DNA of 15,695 nt from Candidatus Caenarcanales bacterium (GTDB lineage Bacteria > Cyanobacteriota > Vampirovibrionia > LMEP-6097). Numbering within the stretch: position 1 is the stretch's first letter; every line of letters starts with the position of its first letter. Location: NCBI GenBank assembly GCA_021299565.1, contig JAJTHA010000024.1, positions 1 through 15,695 of the forward strand, given 5' to 3'. Of the stretch, positions 6,301 to 14,093 are shown one piece after another. The position numbers and the translations under genes were made by a program. A model generated the notes under the pieces. It was not told the origin of the DNA, made no database searches, and saw only the letters and a list, made by a program, of their open reading frames with translations.

Positions 6301-7152
6301 ATGACTATAGGTTTTGAAGAATTACTTGCTTTGGATGCGATTATGGTGGAAGGTAGTTTTCGTGCCGCTTCAGACAAACTACATAAATCACAAAGTTCAG
6401 TGAGTTATGCAATAAAAATACTTGAAAAAGAACTTGGAGTAGAAATCTTCGACAGAAGTACTTACAAGCCGCTACTTACAGCAGAGGGCACAATTATTTA
6501 TCAAAAGGCATTGGAAATAATTGCCATGAAGCAAAATCTGGAGGGACTCTCTGCACTTTTTCGCTCTGGTATAGAGAATCAAATCTCATTAACCATATCA
6601 ATTGTTCTTCCTGGCAAAATATTAAGCCACGCTCTAATGCAGCTTAAATCAGAGTTTCCAAATACAAAAATTGAGCTTGATTTTGGCTCATTTGATTATC
6701 CAGTTCAATCTGTTAAAAATGGTCAGGTGGATATTGCTATAGCGGCTGATAGTCGTAATGAAATAGATGTTGAAAAAAAATTCTTCACTTCAATAGACTT
6801 AATTCCTGTTATCACGCGTCAGTATAATCAAAGCAAGCCTTCATTAAAAGAGCAAGTCGAAATAGTAGTAGGCGAAAGATCACTAACTTCTAGAAAGCTT
6901 TCTAATACAATGTTTGAAGAGCACGAGACCTGGCATGTGACAGATTATTCTTTGAAAAAACACCTTATTCTTTCAAATTTAGGATGGGGATTTATGCCAG
7001 CGCATTTAATTGAAACAGAGTTAAATAATGGTTCATTATTAATTTGTCCACAACGACATGCTGAGAAAATAAACTTATGCACATATCGAAGAAAACTTGA
7101 TTGTTATGGTCCAGTCAATGCTAAGCTGTGGCAGATACTCGATAAAGGCTAA
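6301..7152 (+). CDS. LysR-family transcriptional regulator
   Basis: The 283-residue product has the LysR winged helix-turn-helix at about residues 4-63 (ALDAIMVEGSFRAASDKLHK, then SQSSVSYAIKILEKELGVEI). A linker helix and a periplasmic-binding-protein-like effector domain follow from about residue 90 (SIVLPGKILSHALMQLKSEF and GQVDIAIAAD are typical strands). The family normally binds a small metabolite; nothing in the sequence identifies it. Family length is usually 290-310, so this is slightly short at the C terminus. The start ATG lacks a clear ribosome site; no earlier in-frame start fits better. The dyads just upstream suggest autoregulation. Its stop is 10 bp from the stop of the convergent soluble receptor gene. 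Confidence 0.88.
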   Translation: MTIGFEELLALDAIMVEGSFRAASDKLHKSQSSVSYAIKILEKELGVEIFDRSTYKPLLTAEGTIIYQKALEIIAMKQNLEGLSALFRSGIENQISLTISIVLPGKILSHALMQLKSEFPNTKIELDFGSFDYPVQSVKNGQVDIAIAADSRNEIDVEKKFFTSIDLIPVITRQYNQSKPSLKEQVEIVVGERSLTSRKLSNTMFEEHETWHVTDYSLKKHLILSNLGWGFMPAHLIETELNNGSLLICPQRHAEKINLCTYRRKLDCYGPVNAKLWQILDKG

Positions 7153-7162
7153 TAGAATTCAG

Positions 7163-7765
7163 TTAATTGAATTTAGAGTCTTTTATTTTATGGGCAGATT
7201 CTTCTATACTTTTTACTATTTCTTGGTTATAAACGTTTTGTTTCTCTAAAGAAACAGCAATACTTTGAGTTAATTTATTTATGTCTTTAATTGCTTTATT
7301 GCTGACAATAATCGCATCTTCAACTCTTTTAATTTCTTTAATTAGCTGATCTATTTTACTTTTCATTTCTCTAGTTGTGGTTTTTGTCTGCAGAGACAAT
7401 TCCTTGACCTCATTTGCAACTACCGCAAAACCTTTACCACTATCTCCCGCACGAGCTGCTTCAATAGCAGCATTGAGGGCTAGTAAATTAGTCTGTTGAG
7501 TTATTGCAGATATCATAGTGAGCATTTCAGTTATTTCTATGCTGCTTTTGGTAAGACCACTAACTATCTGTTCGCTTTCTTCCGTTTTTTTAATAGCACT
7601 TGAAGTCATAGAGGCTGCGGCGTTGGTGTTTTTTGTGATTTCCTCGACGCTAGCAAACATTTCATCTGTAGCAACTTTTATGGTTTCAAGATGAATAAAT
7701 AAATCATTATCAATAAGATTTGTTGTTTTGCTATTTTCGTTATTTTTAAACCAAAGCCAGAACAT
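7163..7765 (-). CDS. Minimal soluble methyl-accepting chemotaxis signalling protein
   Basis: This 200-residue protein is nearly all coiled coil and contains the canonical receptor hairpin at about residues 85-118 (ISAITQQTNLLALNAAIEAA, then RAGDSGKGFAVVANEV). There is no membrane segment, HAMP or ligand-binding domain; the first 30 residues (MFWLWFKNN...) are short and could only hold a small targeting or interaction peptide. Such short cytoplasmic receptors usually sense through a partner or report internal state to CheA and CheW. Unlike the receptor at 625, its tip keeps the consensus residues, so it should bind the kinase normally. GGGG lies 14 nt before the ATG, too far for a good ribosome site. 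Sua5 and the lipoprotein are upstream on the same strand, 58 bp away. Confidence 0.85.
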   Translation of the reverse strand: MFWLWFKNNENSKTTNLIDNDLFIHLETIKVATDEMFASVEEITKNTNAAASMTSSAIKKTEESEQIVSGLTKSSIEITEMLTMISAITQQTNLLALNAAIEAARAGDSGKGFAVVANEVKELSLQTKTTTREMKSKIDQLIKEIKRVEDAIIVSNKAIKDINKLTQSIAVSLEKQNVYNQEIVKSIEESAHKIKDSKFN

Positions 7766-7823
7766 TAATATATATATGCCCCTTTTTTGACTTTTATTGA
7801 TCTAGGTTATTTGATGTAGGAAT
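7766..7823 (-). promoter_or_regulatory. Short spacer between sua5 and soluble receptor, probable promoter
   Basis: The 58-bp spacer contains an AT-run (CATATATATATTA) directly before the receptor start that could serve as a -10 region. GATCAATA at 7795-7802 (minus strand) matches eight bases of the LysR-region repeat CGATCAATAT. No GC-rich stem with T-run is present, so I see no terminator for sua5. Confidence 0.35.
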
Positions 7824-8759
7824 TTAAGATGCAGCGCGCTTTAATCTGTCATTAAGAGCCAATCCTATACCAGTTAAAGGGATAGGCATTATTGCAATAC
7901 TATCTACCCCGCTATCTTCTAGTTTGTGTAAAGCATCAAATAAATTATGGGCAGCTTCCTCAACATTTGCATTAATGCTTATATTAATCACCTTGGCAAA
8001 GAGTCCATTATCCTGATAATTACCAAATGCGATAAGTCCTTCATTTTTTTTGGGATTTTCATATCCGAGTCTCAGGGGGCATTTAGGAGAGTAATGTTTT
8101 TCAAGCATTCCTGGGCTCTTAATGATATTTGATTGTTTATCAATGATTTTGAATTCTTTAGCTAGCATTTCAAGAGTGATTGCCCCTGGTCTCAAAATAC
8201 TAATTGTTTCATCAAAAACTTCTATTACTGTAGATTCAAGCCCTATCTCTGTTTGACCAGCATCCAATATCCAATTAATTTTTTCGCCAAGAGATTTTCG
8301 AACGTGATCTGCTGTAACTGGGCTAAGTTTATTAGAGGCATTAGCACTTGGTGCCACTACTGGTAAATTTACTTGAGTCAACAATTCACGAGTCATAGGA
8401 TGCTTAGGTATTCGTATCGCAGCAGAGCTCAAGTCGGCTGTAGCTAAGGCATTAATGCGACTCTTAGAGGTTTTGGGTAATACCAAAGTAATAGGACCCG
8501 GACTATAAAGTTCAAGAAGTTTGAATGCGATTTGATTAACAACTACATCTTTAATGATAGAGTCAAGATCTGCATAATGAGATATCAAGGGATTAAAACT
8601 AGGTCTGCCTTTGATATCATAAATTTTTTTTATGGAATTGTCATTGCATGCAAGTCCAGCTAAACCATAGACAGTCTCTGTCGGGATCGCAACTATTTCT
8701 CCCGCCAATATTAGTTCTGCGGCTTTGTCAATTTGATTAGATCTGAGTATTTGAACCAT
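7824..8759 (-). CDS. sua5: Sua5-type L-threonylcarbamoyladenylate synthase
   Basis: It makes threonylcarbamoyl-AMP from threonine, bicarbonate and ATP, the first step of t6A modification at position 37 of ANN-decoding tRNAs. The N-terminal YrdC domain shows PTETVYGLAG and the KGRPSFNPL nucleotide/threonine-binding motif. The linker SPGMLEKHYSP and a complete C-terminal Sua5 domain ending GIGLALNDRLKRAA show the long two-domain form rather than short TsaC. I place the start at ATG 8759 (311 residues) because AGG lies 8 nt upstream; a TTG at 8765 has poor spacing. The gene begins inside the 3' end of the lipoprotein gene (23-bp overlap), so it is co-transcribed and probably coupled. This is a housekeeping enzyme not obviously related to its neighbours. 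Confidence 0.93.
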   Translation of the reverse strand: MVQILRSNQIDKAAELILAGEIVAIPTETVYGLAGLACNDNSIKKIYDIKGRPSFNPLISHYADLDSIIKDVVVNQIAFKLLELYSPGPITLVLPKTSKSRINALATADLSSAAIRIPKHPMTRELLTQVNLPVVAPSANASNKLSPVTADHVRKSLGEKINWILDAGQTEIGLESTVIEVFDETISILRPGAITLEMLAKEFKIIDKQSNIIKSPGMLEKHYSPKCPLRLGYENPKKNEGLIAFGNYQDNGLFAKVINISINANVEEAAHNLFDALHKLEDSGVDSIAIMPIPLTGIGLALNDRLKRAAS

Positions 8760-9510
8760 AATCAAAACCTAAAAATTTTCTCGTGGATTTACTATAAAGA
8801 CTCAATCTTGGAATTTTGCTTTGACTTATCCAGATTTCCTCTTCTCCGCTTTTACGTTTCAGAGTCAATTTGACTTTGGTATTTTTTTTCAAAATATCTA
8901 AGGCAAATTCAATTGGTAATTTTTTTATTTCTTTGTCGTTGATTCGGCTTATTAAATCATTTTTTCTTAAGCCAGATTCGTATGCTTTGCTTTCAGGATG
9001 TACATCTTTGACTCTAAGTCCACTGCTATTCTTATCAACATTGAATCCATAAACTTCGTCTACTATTTCAGGTAGATCCAAAATATATTGTTGATTGACA
9101 TAATTACGTACGGCATATGCGGTGCAAGCATTGCCAGATTGATGCCAGCTTTTCACTTCATCATTGCGATCAATGGTGAAAGTCAGACGGCATTCTGTAG
9201 TGCTGTAAGTGCCTTGTACATTGTTGTAGTTAAGATTAATATTGGTGTCATTGTTTCTATTCGTACCTCTAATGATAGGTCCACTACCAACACCAAGACT
9301 TGGACTTAAATTGAAATTATGTTCAATGAAACCATATTCAAAAATTTTATCTGAGTTGTTGCTTATAATTTTTTTTGGTTGTCCAAAATTTTGAATTAAA
9401 AAGCTTTGCTTATAACCAAGATATGAATCACATACGATTTTCAATTTCTCATAATCACTGCAGCCGCCAAGTAAAAATATGATTATTAAGCAAGAAAAGG
9501 TCTTTTTCAT
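8737..9510 (-). CDS. Lipoprotein with C-terminal PDZ domain
   Basis: The start at ATG 9510 (257 residues) gives a textbook lipoprotein signal: MKK, a hydrophobic run, then lipobox LGGC with Cys17 as the lipidated residue. An open frame extends upstream to 9606 but enters the divergent desaturase gene and would bury the signal peptide. Residues about 30-130 include a NFGQPKKII segment resembling the SmpA/BamE-like beta fold and three further cysteines. Residues about 153-223 form a PDZ domain (SSGLRVKDVHPESKAYESGL, then RKNDLISRIND), without any attached protease. It is likely anchored in the cell envelope and binds peptide termini or partner proteins. It overlaps sua5 downstream. No Shine-Dalgarno sequence is visible; TAGAAT lies 8 nt before the ATG. 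Confidence 0.75.
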   Translation of the reverse strand: MKKTFSCLIIIFLLGGCSDYEKLKIVCDSYLGYKQSFLIQNFGQPKKIISNNSDKIFEYGFIEHNFNLSPSLGVGSGPIIRGTNRNNDTNINLNYNNVQGTYSTTECRLTFTIDRNDEVKSWHQSGNACTAYAVRNYVNQQYILDLPEIVDEVYGFNVDKNSSGLRVKDVHPESKAYESGLRKNDLISRINDKEIKKLPIEFALDILKKNTKVKLTLKRKSGEEEIWISQSKIPRLSLYSKSTRKFLGFDYGSNTQI

Positions 9511-9529
9511 ATAAAATGATTCTAGCATT

Positions 9530-10987
9530 GTGAATGAAGTACATAGTGATGTTTTGGTTTTGGGAGCAGGTTTCGGCGGGCTCAGTGCAGCTGCCTTGCT
9601 AGCCAAACAAGGTATTCAAGTAAATATATTAGAGTCTCATGTAGACATAGGTGGTTGCGCCGGAGAATTTAAACGCAAGGGTTTAAGTTTTAATGTAGGC
9701 GCTACTACCATAAGTGGTTTTGCGCAATCCAAACCTATTTATAAACTTTGTCAAGAACTTGGAATTTTGGAACAAGCTAATGAAAGTCTTACTAGAGAAG
9801 ACATCGGTTTAATTATTTGTAAAAACTCCAAACGAATTCGTAGATATTCAGATCATGTTTTGTGGTTAAAGGAATTGTCCGAGCATTTCCCATCTATTGA
9901 TCATAAGCTTTTGTGGGATAAACTGGCTCTTTGGGATAGGCTTGCTTGGCAAATGATTTCTAGTAATCAAAGGCTTATGCCAAGTGGGTTCTTGGACTAT
10001 TTGATTTTATTAAAGCCGAGTAATTTAAAAGGGCTTTTGCTTTTGCCAGAATTGTTTAGAAGTTTTGCTCAATTATTAACGAGCTTGAATATCAATAATC
10101 GCGAATATTTAGAGCTTATGCAAGAGCTATTAATGATTACTGCCCAAAATGATTCGTCTCGCACCCCAAGCTTGATGGCAGCTTTAGGTTTGATGTATCC
10201 AGCTGAAGTTTTTTATTGCAAGGGTTCTATCAATTCTTTGGCTCATTTAATATTGGACTCTGCTTTATCTAATCAGGCATCAATACACTATAAACATAAG
10301 GTTGTAAATATTACACAAGAGCAAAATATTTATAAAGTAACTTGCTCTAATCAAAAAGTTTTTTTCGCGAAAAAAGTTATTAGTAATATTCCAATTTGGA
10401 ATTTATCCAAAATTGCTAACTGTGATTTTTCTAGACAAATGAATAAATTCAGCTCAAGATTTGAAAATGCTCCAGCCGCATTTGTGGTCAATTTTTCAGT
10501 CAAAATTGATTTTGTTCTTGAATCTCATTTTTATCAAATTCATGTGAAACAAGCTATTCCACAATGCTATTCATCTTCAATCTTTGTTAGCTTTAGTGAA
10601 CAAAAGGAGCCTGGAAGCTATACTGTCACTATATCTACACACTGTCACGCTGATGATTGGTTGGAGTTAAAAGAAGATGATTATAAACAAGCGAAATTAC
10701 AAACCCAATCAATAATTTTAGAAGAACTTCATTTGGCAATGCCTGAACTTGTTAATTATCCTAAGGAGTTTTTGATGTCTGCGACCCCTAAATCATATGA
10801 ATTCTTTACTTCAAGATTTAAAGGACAAGTTGGTGGGATTCCTTATGATCTCTCTAATCCACCTTGGACTCTTTGTCCAAATCGTTTTGATGATTTTTAT
10901 TTAGTTGGAGATACAACCTTTCCTGGTCAAGGTATAGCTTCTGTTGTTTATTCTGCAATGAGCGCTGTGGCTAAGCTAAATGCCTAG
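9530..10987 (+). CDS. Carotenoid desaturase/isomerase-like FAD oxidoreductase (CrtI/CrtD/CrtH superfamily)
   Basis: The 485-residue flavoprotein starts with the dinucleotide-binding motif VLVLGAGFGGLSAAALLAKQ (residues 8-27) with Glu35 at the end of the second strand. It ends with the FAD-contacting signature FYLVGDTTFPGQGIASVVYS characteristic of carotenoid desaturases and isomerases. FYCKGSINSLAHLI around residue 225 matches the conserved GG/GS region of the superfamily. It is clearly different from the CrtI at 12630, so a second step is likely: isomerisation, a later desaturation (CrtD-like) or ring/end-group oxidation. Sequence alone does not decide. The start is GTG 9530; no ATG fits in frame and no ribosome site is evident. 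It sits 19 bp from the divergent lipoprotein start and overlaps the convergent glnK by 17 bp. Confidence 0.75.
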   Translation: MNEVHSDVLVLGAGFGGLSAAALLAKQGIQVNILESHVDIGGCAGEFKRKGLSFNVGATTISGFAQSKPIYKLCQELGILEQANESLTREDIGLIICKNSKRIRRYSDHVLWLKELSEHFPSIDHKLLWDKLALWDRLAWQMISSNQRLMPSGFLDYLILLKPSNLKGLLLLPELFRSFAQLLTSLNINNREYLELMQELLMITAQNDSSRTPSLMAALGLMYPAEVFYCKGSINSLAHLILDSALSNQASIHYKHKVVNITQEQNIYKVTCSNQKVFFAKKVISNIPIWNLSKIANCDFSRQMNKFSSRFENAPAAFVVNFSVKIDFVLESHFYQIHVKQAIPQCYSSSIFVSFSEQKEPGSYTVTISTHCHADDWLELKEDDYKQAKLQTQSIILEELHLAMPELVNYPKEFLMSATPKSYEFFTSRFKGQVGGIPYDLSNPPWTLCPNRFDDFYLVGDTTFPGQGIASVVYSAMSAVAKLNA

Positions 10988-11327
10988 GAGTGACAGCTAG
11001 TTCGTCTTCATCGCCTGTTCTAATGCGATAAACTTTCTCAACAGGTATAACAAAAATTTTGCCATCACCAACTTCCCCAGTTCTTGCTGAGTTCAAAATG
11101 GCTTTAATTGTGGGCTCTACAAAATGATTTGATATTGCAATTTCAAGTTTGATCTTTTCATTGAGTTCCATTTTGACTGTTGTGCCTCTATAGGTTTGTA
11201 TTTTTTCGGCTTCTCCACCATGTCCTGTGACGCTTGAGACTGTGATTCCTTGAACTTCAGCAGCAAACAAGGCTTCAAGCACTTCGTTGAGTTTTTCTTT
11301 TCTAATAATCGCTTGTATTAATTTCAT
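10971..11327 (-). CDS. glnK: P-II nitrogen regulatory protein
   Basis: This is a 118-residue P-II signal protein that binds ATP/ADP and 2-oxoglutarate and, when paired with AmtB, plugs the ammonium channel when nitrogen is plentiful. Conserved elements are the N-terminal strand MKLIQAIIRKEKL, the T-loop base YRG (Tyr46-Gly48) and the nucleotide-binding stretch ARTGEVGDGKIFVIPVE. The T-loop reads YRGTTVKMEL, so the uridylylated Tyr51 of the enterobacterial proteins is Val51, and position 49 (phosphoserine in cyanobacteria) is Thr. Uridylylation control is therefore unlikely. An AAGGA ribosome site lies 6 nt before the ATG, and the gene begins 10 bp after amtB. Its 3' end overlaps the convergent desaturase gene. 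Confidence 0.92.
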   Translation of the reverse strand: MKLIQAIIRKEKLNEVLEALFAAEVQGITVSSVTGHGGEAEKIQTYRGTTVKMELNEKIKLEIAISNHFVEPTIKAILNSARTGEVGDGKIFVIPVEKVYRIRTGDEDELAVTPRHLA

Positions 11328-11337
11328 AAGTTTCCTT

Positions 11338-12564
11338 TTATTTCACAGTTATAAGTACTGCGCCTTCGCCCTCACTGTATGCTTCCTCACCATGTAAAGT
11401 GATATCCAAACCAAGTTTCTCTTGTTTTTCTTCAGCTCTTAGTGGCATAAAAATTTTGATCGAAAGAGCGATTATGGCTGTAGCCAAAGCGCTATAAACA
11501 ATTGCAATTGCCACAGCAGTAATTTGAGTAATAATTTGATTCATGCTTGCGTCCACTGGTCCGCCCCATGCTTTTGATACAAATACTCCAGTTAAAATAG
11601 ATCCAACAATTCCTCCAAGACCATGTGCACCAAAGACATCTAATGAGTCATCAAAGCCAGATTTAGAACGCCACATGATGGCATAGTAGCAAGGCAAAGT
11701 TGTTATTAAACCGATTAAAATTGAAGCAGTTGGTGATACAAAACCAGCTGCGGGAGTTATTGCTACTAAACCGACTACGATAGATGTTGCCAGACCGACT
11801 GCAGTAACTTTTTTGAGGTAAAGTCCATCCATGATAGCCCAGCCAACAATTGCTGCAGCTGGAGAAAGTAGAGAATTGATCATCGCCAAAGCAGCTTGAG
11901 CATTGGGTCCATATGCGCTTCCACCATTGAAGCCAAACCAACCAAACCAAAGTATGCCAACTCCAAGCAACGTAAAAGGAACTTGATGAGGTAGCATTGC
12001 TACTCTTCCTATATCTTTTCTTTTACCGACTAATGTAGCAAGAACAATTGCACTTATTGCGGCATTGATATGCACAACTGTGCCGCCAGCGAAATCGAGT
12101 GCTTGACCTGTTGGCAAATGATGGAATAATCCGCCACCCCAAACCCATTTGGTCATTGGTGCGTAAACTAGAATACTCCAAATCGCTATGAAAAGCATAT
12201 AAGCTCTAAAGCTCATCCTCTCAACAATAGACCCACTGATAAGTGCTGCGGTGATTATCGCAAAAGTGCCTTGAAAAACAAAATCTAAAACCTTTGGTAT
12301 TTTTTCTCCTTCCAGATTGATTCCGTTTAGAAAAGCAAATTCAAAGCCTCCATGAAAAAGATTATAATTCCCATAAGCAAGACTATAGCCAATTAGTGCC
12401 CAAGTAATAGATACTATACCTATTGAGATAAAGCTCATCATCATAGTGTTTAATGCATTTTTGGTTCTAACTAAGCCTGCATAAAAAAATGCAAGTCCTA
12501 TGATCATAAAAAATACATATGAACTAGATACCAGCATCCAAGAACTATTGATTAAAATTTCCAC
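11338..12564 (-). CDS. amtB: Ammonium transporter AmtB
   Basis: This is a 408-residue Amt/Rh channel with about eleven membrane segments. The ammonium-conducting site residues are present: Asp157 in LDFAGGTVVH, the pore histidines His165 (VVHINAA) and His314 (FGAHGLGGIVG), and the aromatic lining around KWVWGGGLF. The C-terminal cytoplasmic tail (LGLDITLHGEEAYSEGEG) is the usual P-II contact. The start is GTG 12564, supported by AAGAGG about 6 nt upstream; there is no cleavable signal peptide, and the protein begins directly with the first membrane helix. It is the first gene of an amtB-glnK operon, a near-universal pairing that supports control by intracellular nitrogen status. The operon is flanked on both sides by carotenoid genes on the opposite strand. 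Confidence 0.95.
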   Translation of the reverse strand: MEILINSSWMLVSSSYVFFMIIGLAFFYAGLVRTKNALNTMMMSFISIGIVSITWALIGYSLAYGNYNLFHGGFEFAFLNGINLEGEKIPKVLDFVFQGTFAIITAALISGSIVERMSFRAYMLFIAIWSILVYAPMTKWVWGGGLFHHLPTGQALDFAGGTVVHINAAISAIVLATLVGKRKDIGRVAMLPHQVPFTLLGVGILWFGWFGFNGGSAYGPNAQAALAMINSLLSPAAAIVGWAIMDGLYLKKVTAVGLATSIVVGLVAITPAAGFVSPTASILIGLITTLPCYYAIMWRSKSGFDDSLDVFGAHGLGGIVGSILTGVFVSKAWGGPVDASMNQIITQITAVAIAIVYSALATAIIALSIKIFMPLRAEEKQEKLGLDITLHGEEAYSEGEGAVLITVK

Positions 12565-12629
12565 AAATTACCTCTTAAAGTAATGTCTATTTATGCTTAA
12601 AATATGTTCCTGAGTTGTATGATATTGTA
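12565..12629. promoter_or_regulatory. Divergent promoter region of amtB and the crt operon
   Basis: The 65 bp must contain the promoters of both the nitrogen operon and the crtI operon. On the plus strand TATGAT at 12618-12623 sits 6 nt before the crtI ATG, as a -10 hexamer of a leaderless transcript would. On the minus strand an AT-rich stretch around 12585-12600 (CATAAATAGA) is a candidate for amtB. I see no sigma-54 TGGCAC-N5-TTGC element. Confidence 0.45.
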
Positions 12630-14093
12630 ATGCCCAAAATAATTATTGTAGGAGCAGGTTTTGCAGGTTTATCAGCTGCTTGTTTTTTGGCAAAAAGTGG
12701 TCATGATGTCACTGTTCTTGAAAAAAACTCAAGCTATGGAGGAAGAGCAAGATCATTTAGTGAGCAGGGCTTTTTCTTTGATATGGGACCAAGCTGGTAC
12801 TGGTTACCGGACGTTTTTGAGAAATTTTTTGCAAAATTTGGTAAAAAGCCAAGTGATTATTATGACTTAGTTAGGCTAGACCCATCTTATAGGGTTTTTT
12901 TTGAAAGTCAAACTATTGATATGCCGGCTAGTATTAAAGAGCTGTTTGAGCTTTTTGATAAATATGACCCAGGTTCATCATTACGCTTGAAACATTTCCT
13001 TGTAGAAGCTGAATATAAATACAATGTAGCTGTAAATAATTTAGTTTACAAGCCTGGTTTGTCTTTATTGGAATTGTGCGACCTGGATGTCATTCAAGGA
13101 TACTTCAAAGTTGATTTATTTAATTCTATAAGAAAACATATTTCTAAAATTACTACTAATAAAATGCTTCAGCAGATTTTGGAGTTTCCTGTGCTTTTCC
13201 TGGGGGCTACTCCAGATGATACTCCGGCGCTTTATAGTTTTATGAATCATGCCGATTTAAGCTTGGGCACTTGGTATCCAATGGGTGGTATGTTCGAAGT
13301 TGCTAAAGCTATGTATGAACTAGCAACTTCGCTTGGTGTTAAGTTTCATTTTAATGCTGCAGTCAAAAGCTGTGATTATAACGGAGATACGATTTCAAGG
13401 GTAAATACAAACGCAGGGAGTTTTGATGTCGAAAAGTTGATTGCTACTTGTGATTATCATCATTTTGATCAAGACGTACTCAAGGAAAAATCTAATTATT
13501 CAAAAAAATATTGGGATACAAGAACAATGTCGCCATCAAGTCTATTGTTTTATATAGGTCTTAATAAAAAACTTAATCAAGGACTTTTGCATCATAATTT
13601 ATTTTTTGATAAATCTTTTGATTCGCACGCTAATGAAATTTATAAAGACCCAAAGTGGCCAACTGATCCACTCTTTTATATTTGTTGTCCATCCTTAACT
13701 GATCCTAGTGTTGCACCTGATTCATCAGAAAATATTTTCATATTAGTACCTTTGGCTCCTGGTCTTGAAGATACAGAAGAAATTAGAGAAATTTATTTTA
13801 ATAAGATCATGGAAAGATTAGAAAGATTGACAGGAGAGCAAGTTAAGAATCATATTGTTTACAAAAGATCTTATGCTCATAATGATTTTATATCCGACTA
13901 TAATGCCTTTAAAGGTAATGCTTATGGTTTAGCTAATACTCTATTGCAGACTCATATTTTGAAGCCATCTTGTCGCCATAAAACTATTAAAAATTTGTTT
14001 TTTGCTGGTCAATTAACAGTTCCTGGGCCTGGTGTGCCGCCTTCTCTGATTTCAGGAGAACTAGTTGCTAAACTTATAGATTGTGAGCATTAA
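12630..14093 (+). CDS. crtI: Phytoene desaturase CrtI
   Basis: It desaturates phytoene stepwise to neurosporene or lycopene, using FAD. The protein (487 residues from ATG 12630) starts with IIIVGAGFAGLSAACFLAKS and Glu31, and ends with LFFAGQLTVPGPGVPPSLIS, the bacterial-type phytoene desaturase signature. Stretches such as FDMGPSWYWLPDVFEKFFAK and NAFKGNAYGLANTLLQTHIL resemble the Bacteroidota branch of CrtI as I recall it. An in-frame TTG at 12615 would add five residues but lies in the presumed -10 region, so I prefer the ATG, which starts directly at the FAD fold. It leads a plus-strand operon; crtB begins inside its last codons. There is no ribosome site before the ATG. Confidence 0.93.
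   Translation: MPKIIIVGAGFAGLSAACFLAKSGHDVTVLEKNSSYGGRARSFSEQGFFFDMGPSWYWLPDVFEKFFAKFGKKPSDYYDLVRLDPSYRVFFESQTIDMPASIKELFELFDKYDPGSSLRLKHFLVEAEYKYNVAVNNLVYKPGLSLLELCDLDVIQGYFKVDLFNSIRKHISKITTNKMLQQILEFPVLFLGATPDDTPALYSFMNHADLSLGTWYPMGGMFEVAKAMYELATSLGVKFHFNAAVKSCDYNGDTISRVNTNAGSFDVEKLIATCDYHHFDQDVLKEKSNYSKKYWDTRTMSPSSLLFYIGLNKKLNQGLLHHNLFFDKSFDSHANEIYKDPKWPTDPLFYICCPSLTDPSVAPDSSENIFILVPLAPGLEDTEEIREIYFNKIMERLERLTGEQVKNHIVYKRSYAHNDFISDYNAFKGNAYGLANTLLQTHILKPSCRHKTIKNLFFAGQLTVPGPGVPPSLISGELVAKLIDCEH

Noticed and set aside
6162..6377. 71-residue minus-strand frame across the LysR start
   Set aside because: It covers the operator region and is antisense to the LysR helix-turn-helix; low-complexity composition and no ribosome site.
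7156..7171. AATTCA/TGAATT inverted repeat between LysR and soluble receptor stops as a terminator
   Set aside because: Stem is 6 bp, mostly A-T, with no T-run suited to either strand; too weak to call.
9511..9606. Longer lipoprotein start at 9606
   Set aside because: It would run into the divergent desaturase gene and place the lipoprotein signal peptide internally.
11663..11950. 95-residue minus-strand frame within amtB
   Set aside because: Out-of-frame shadow of a clear ammonium transporter on the same strand.
12615..12629. TTG start of crtI five codons upstream
   Set aside because: It overlaps the TATGAT -10-like hexamer, and the ATG at 12630 starts exactly before the FAD-binding strand.
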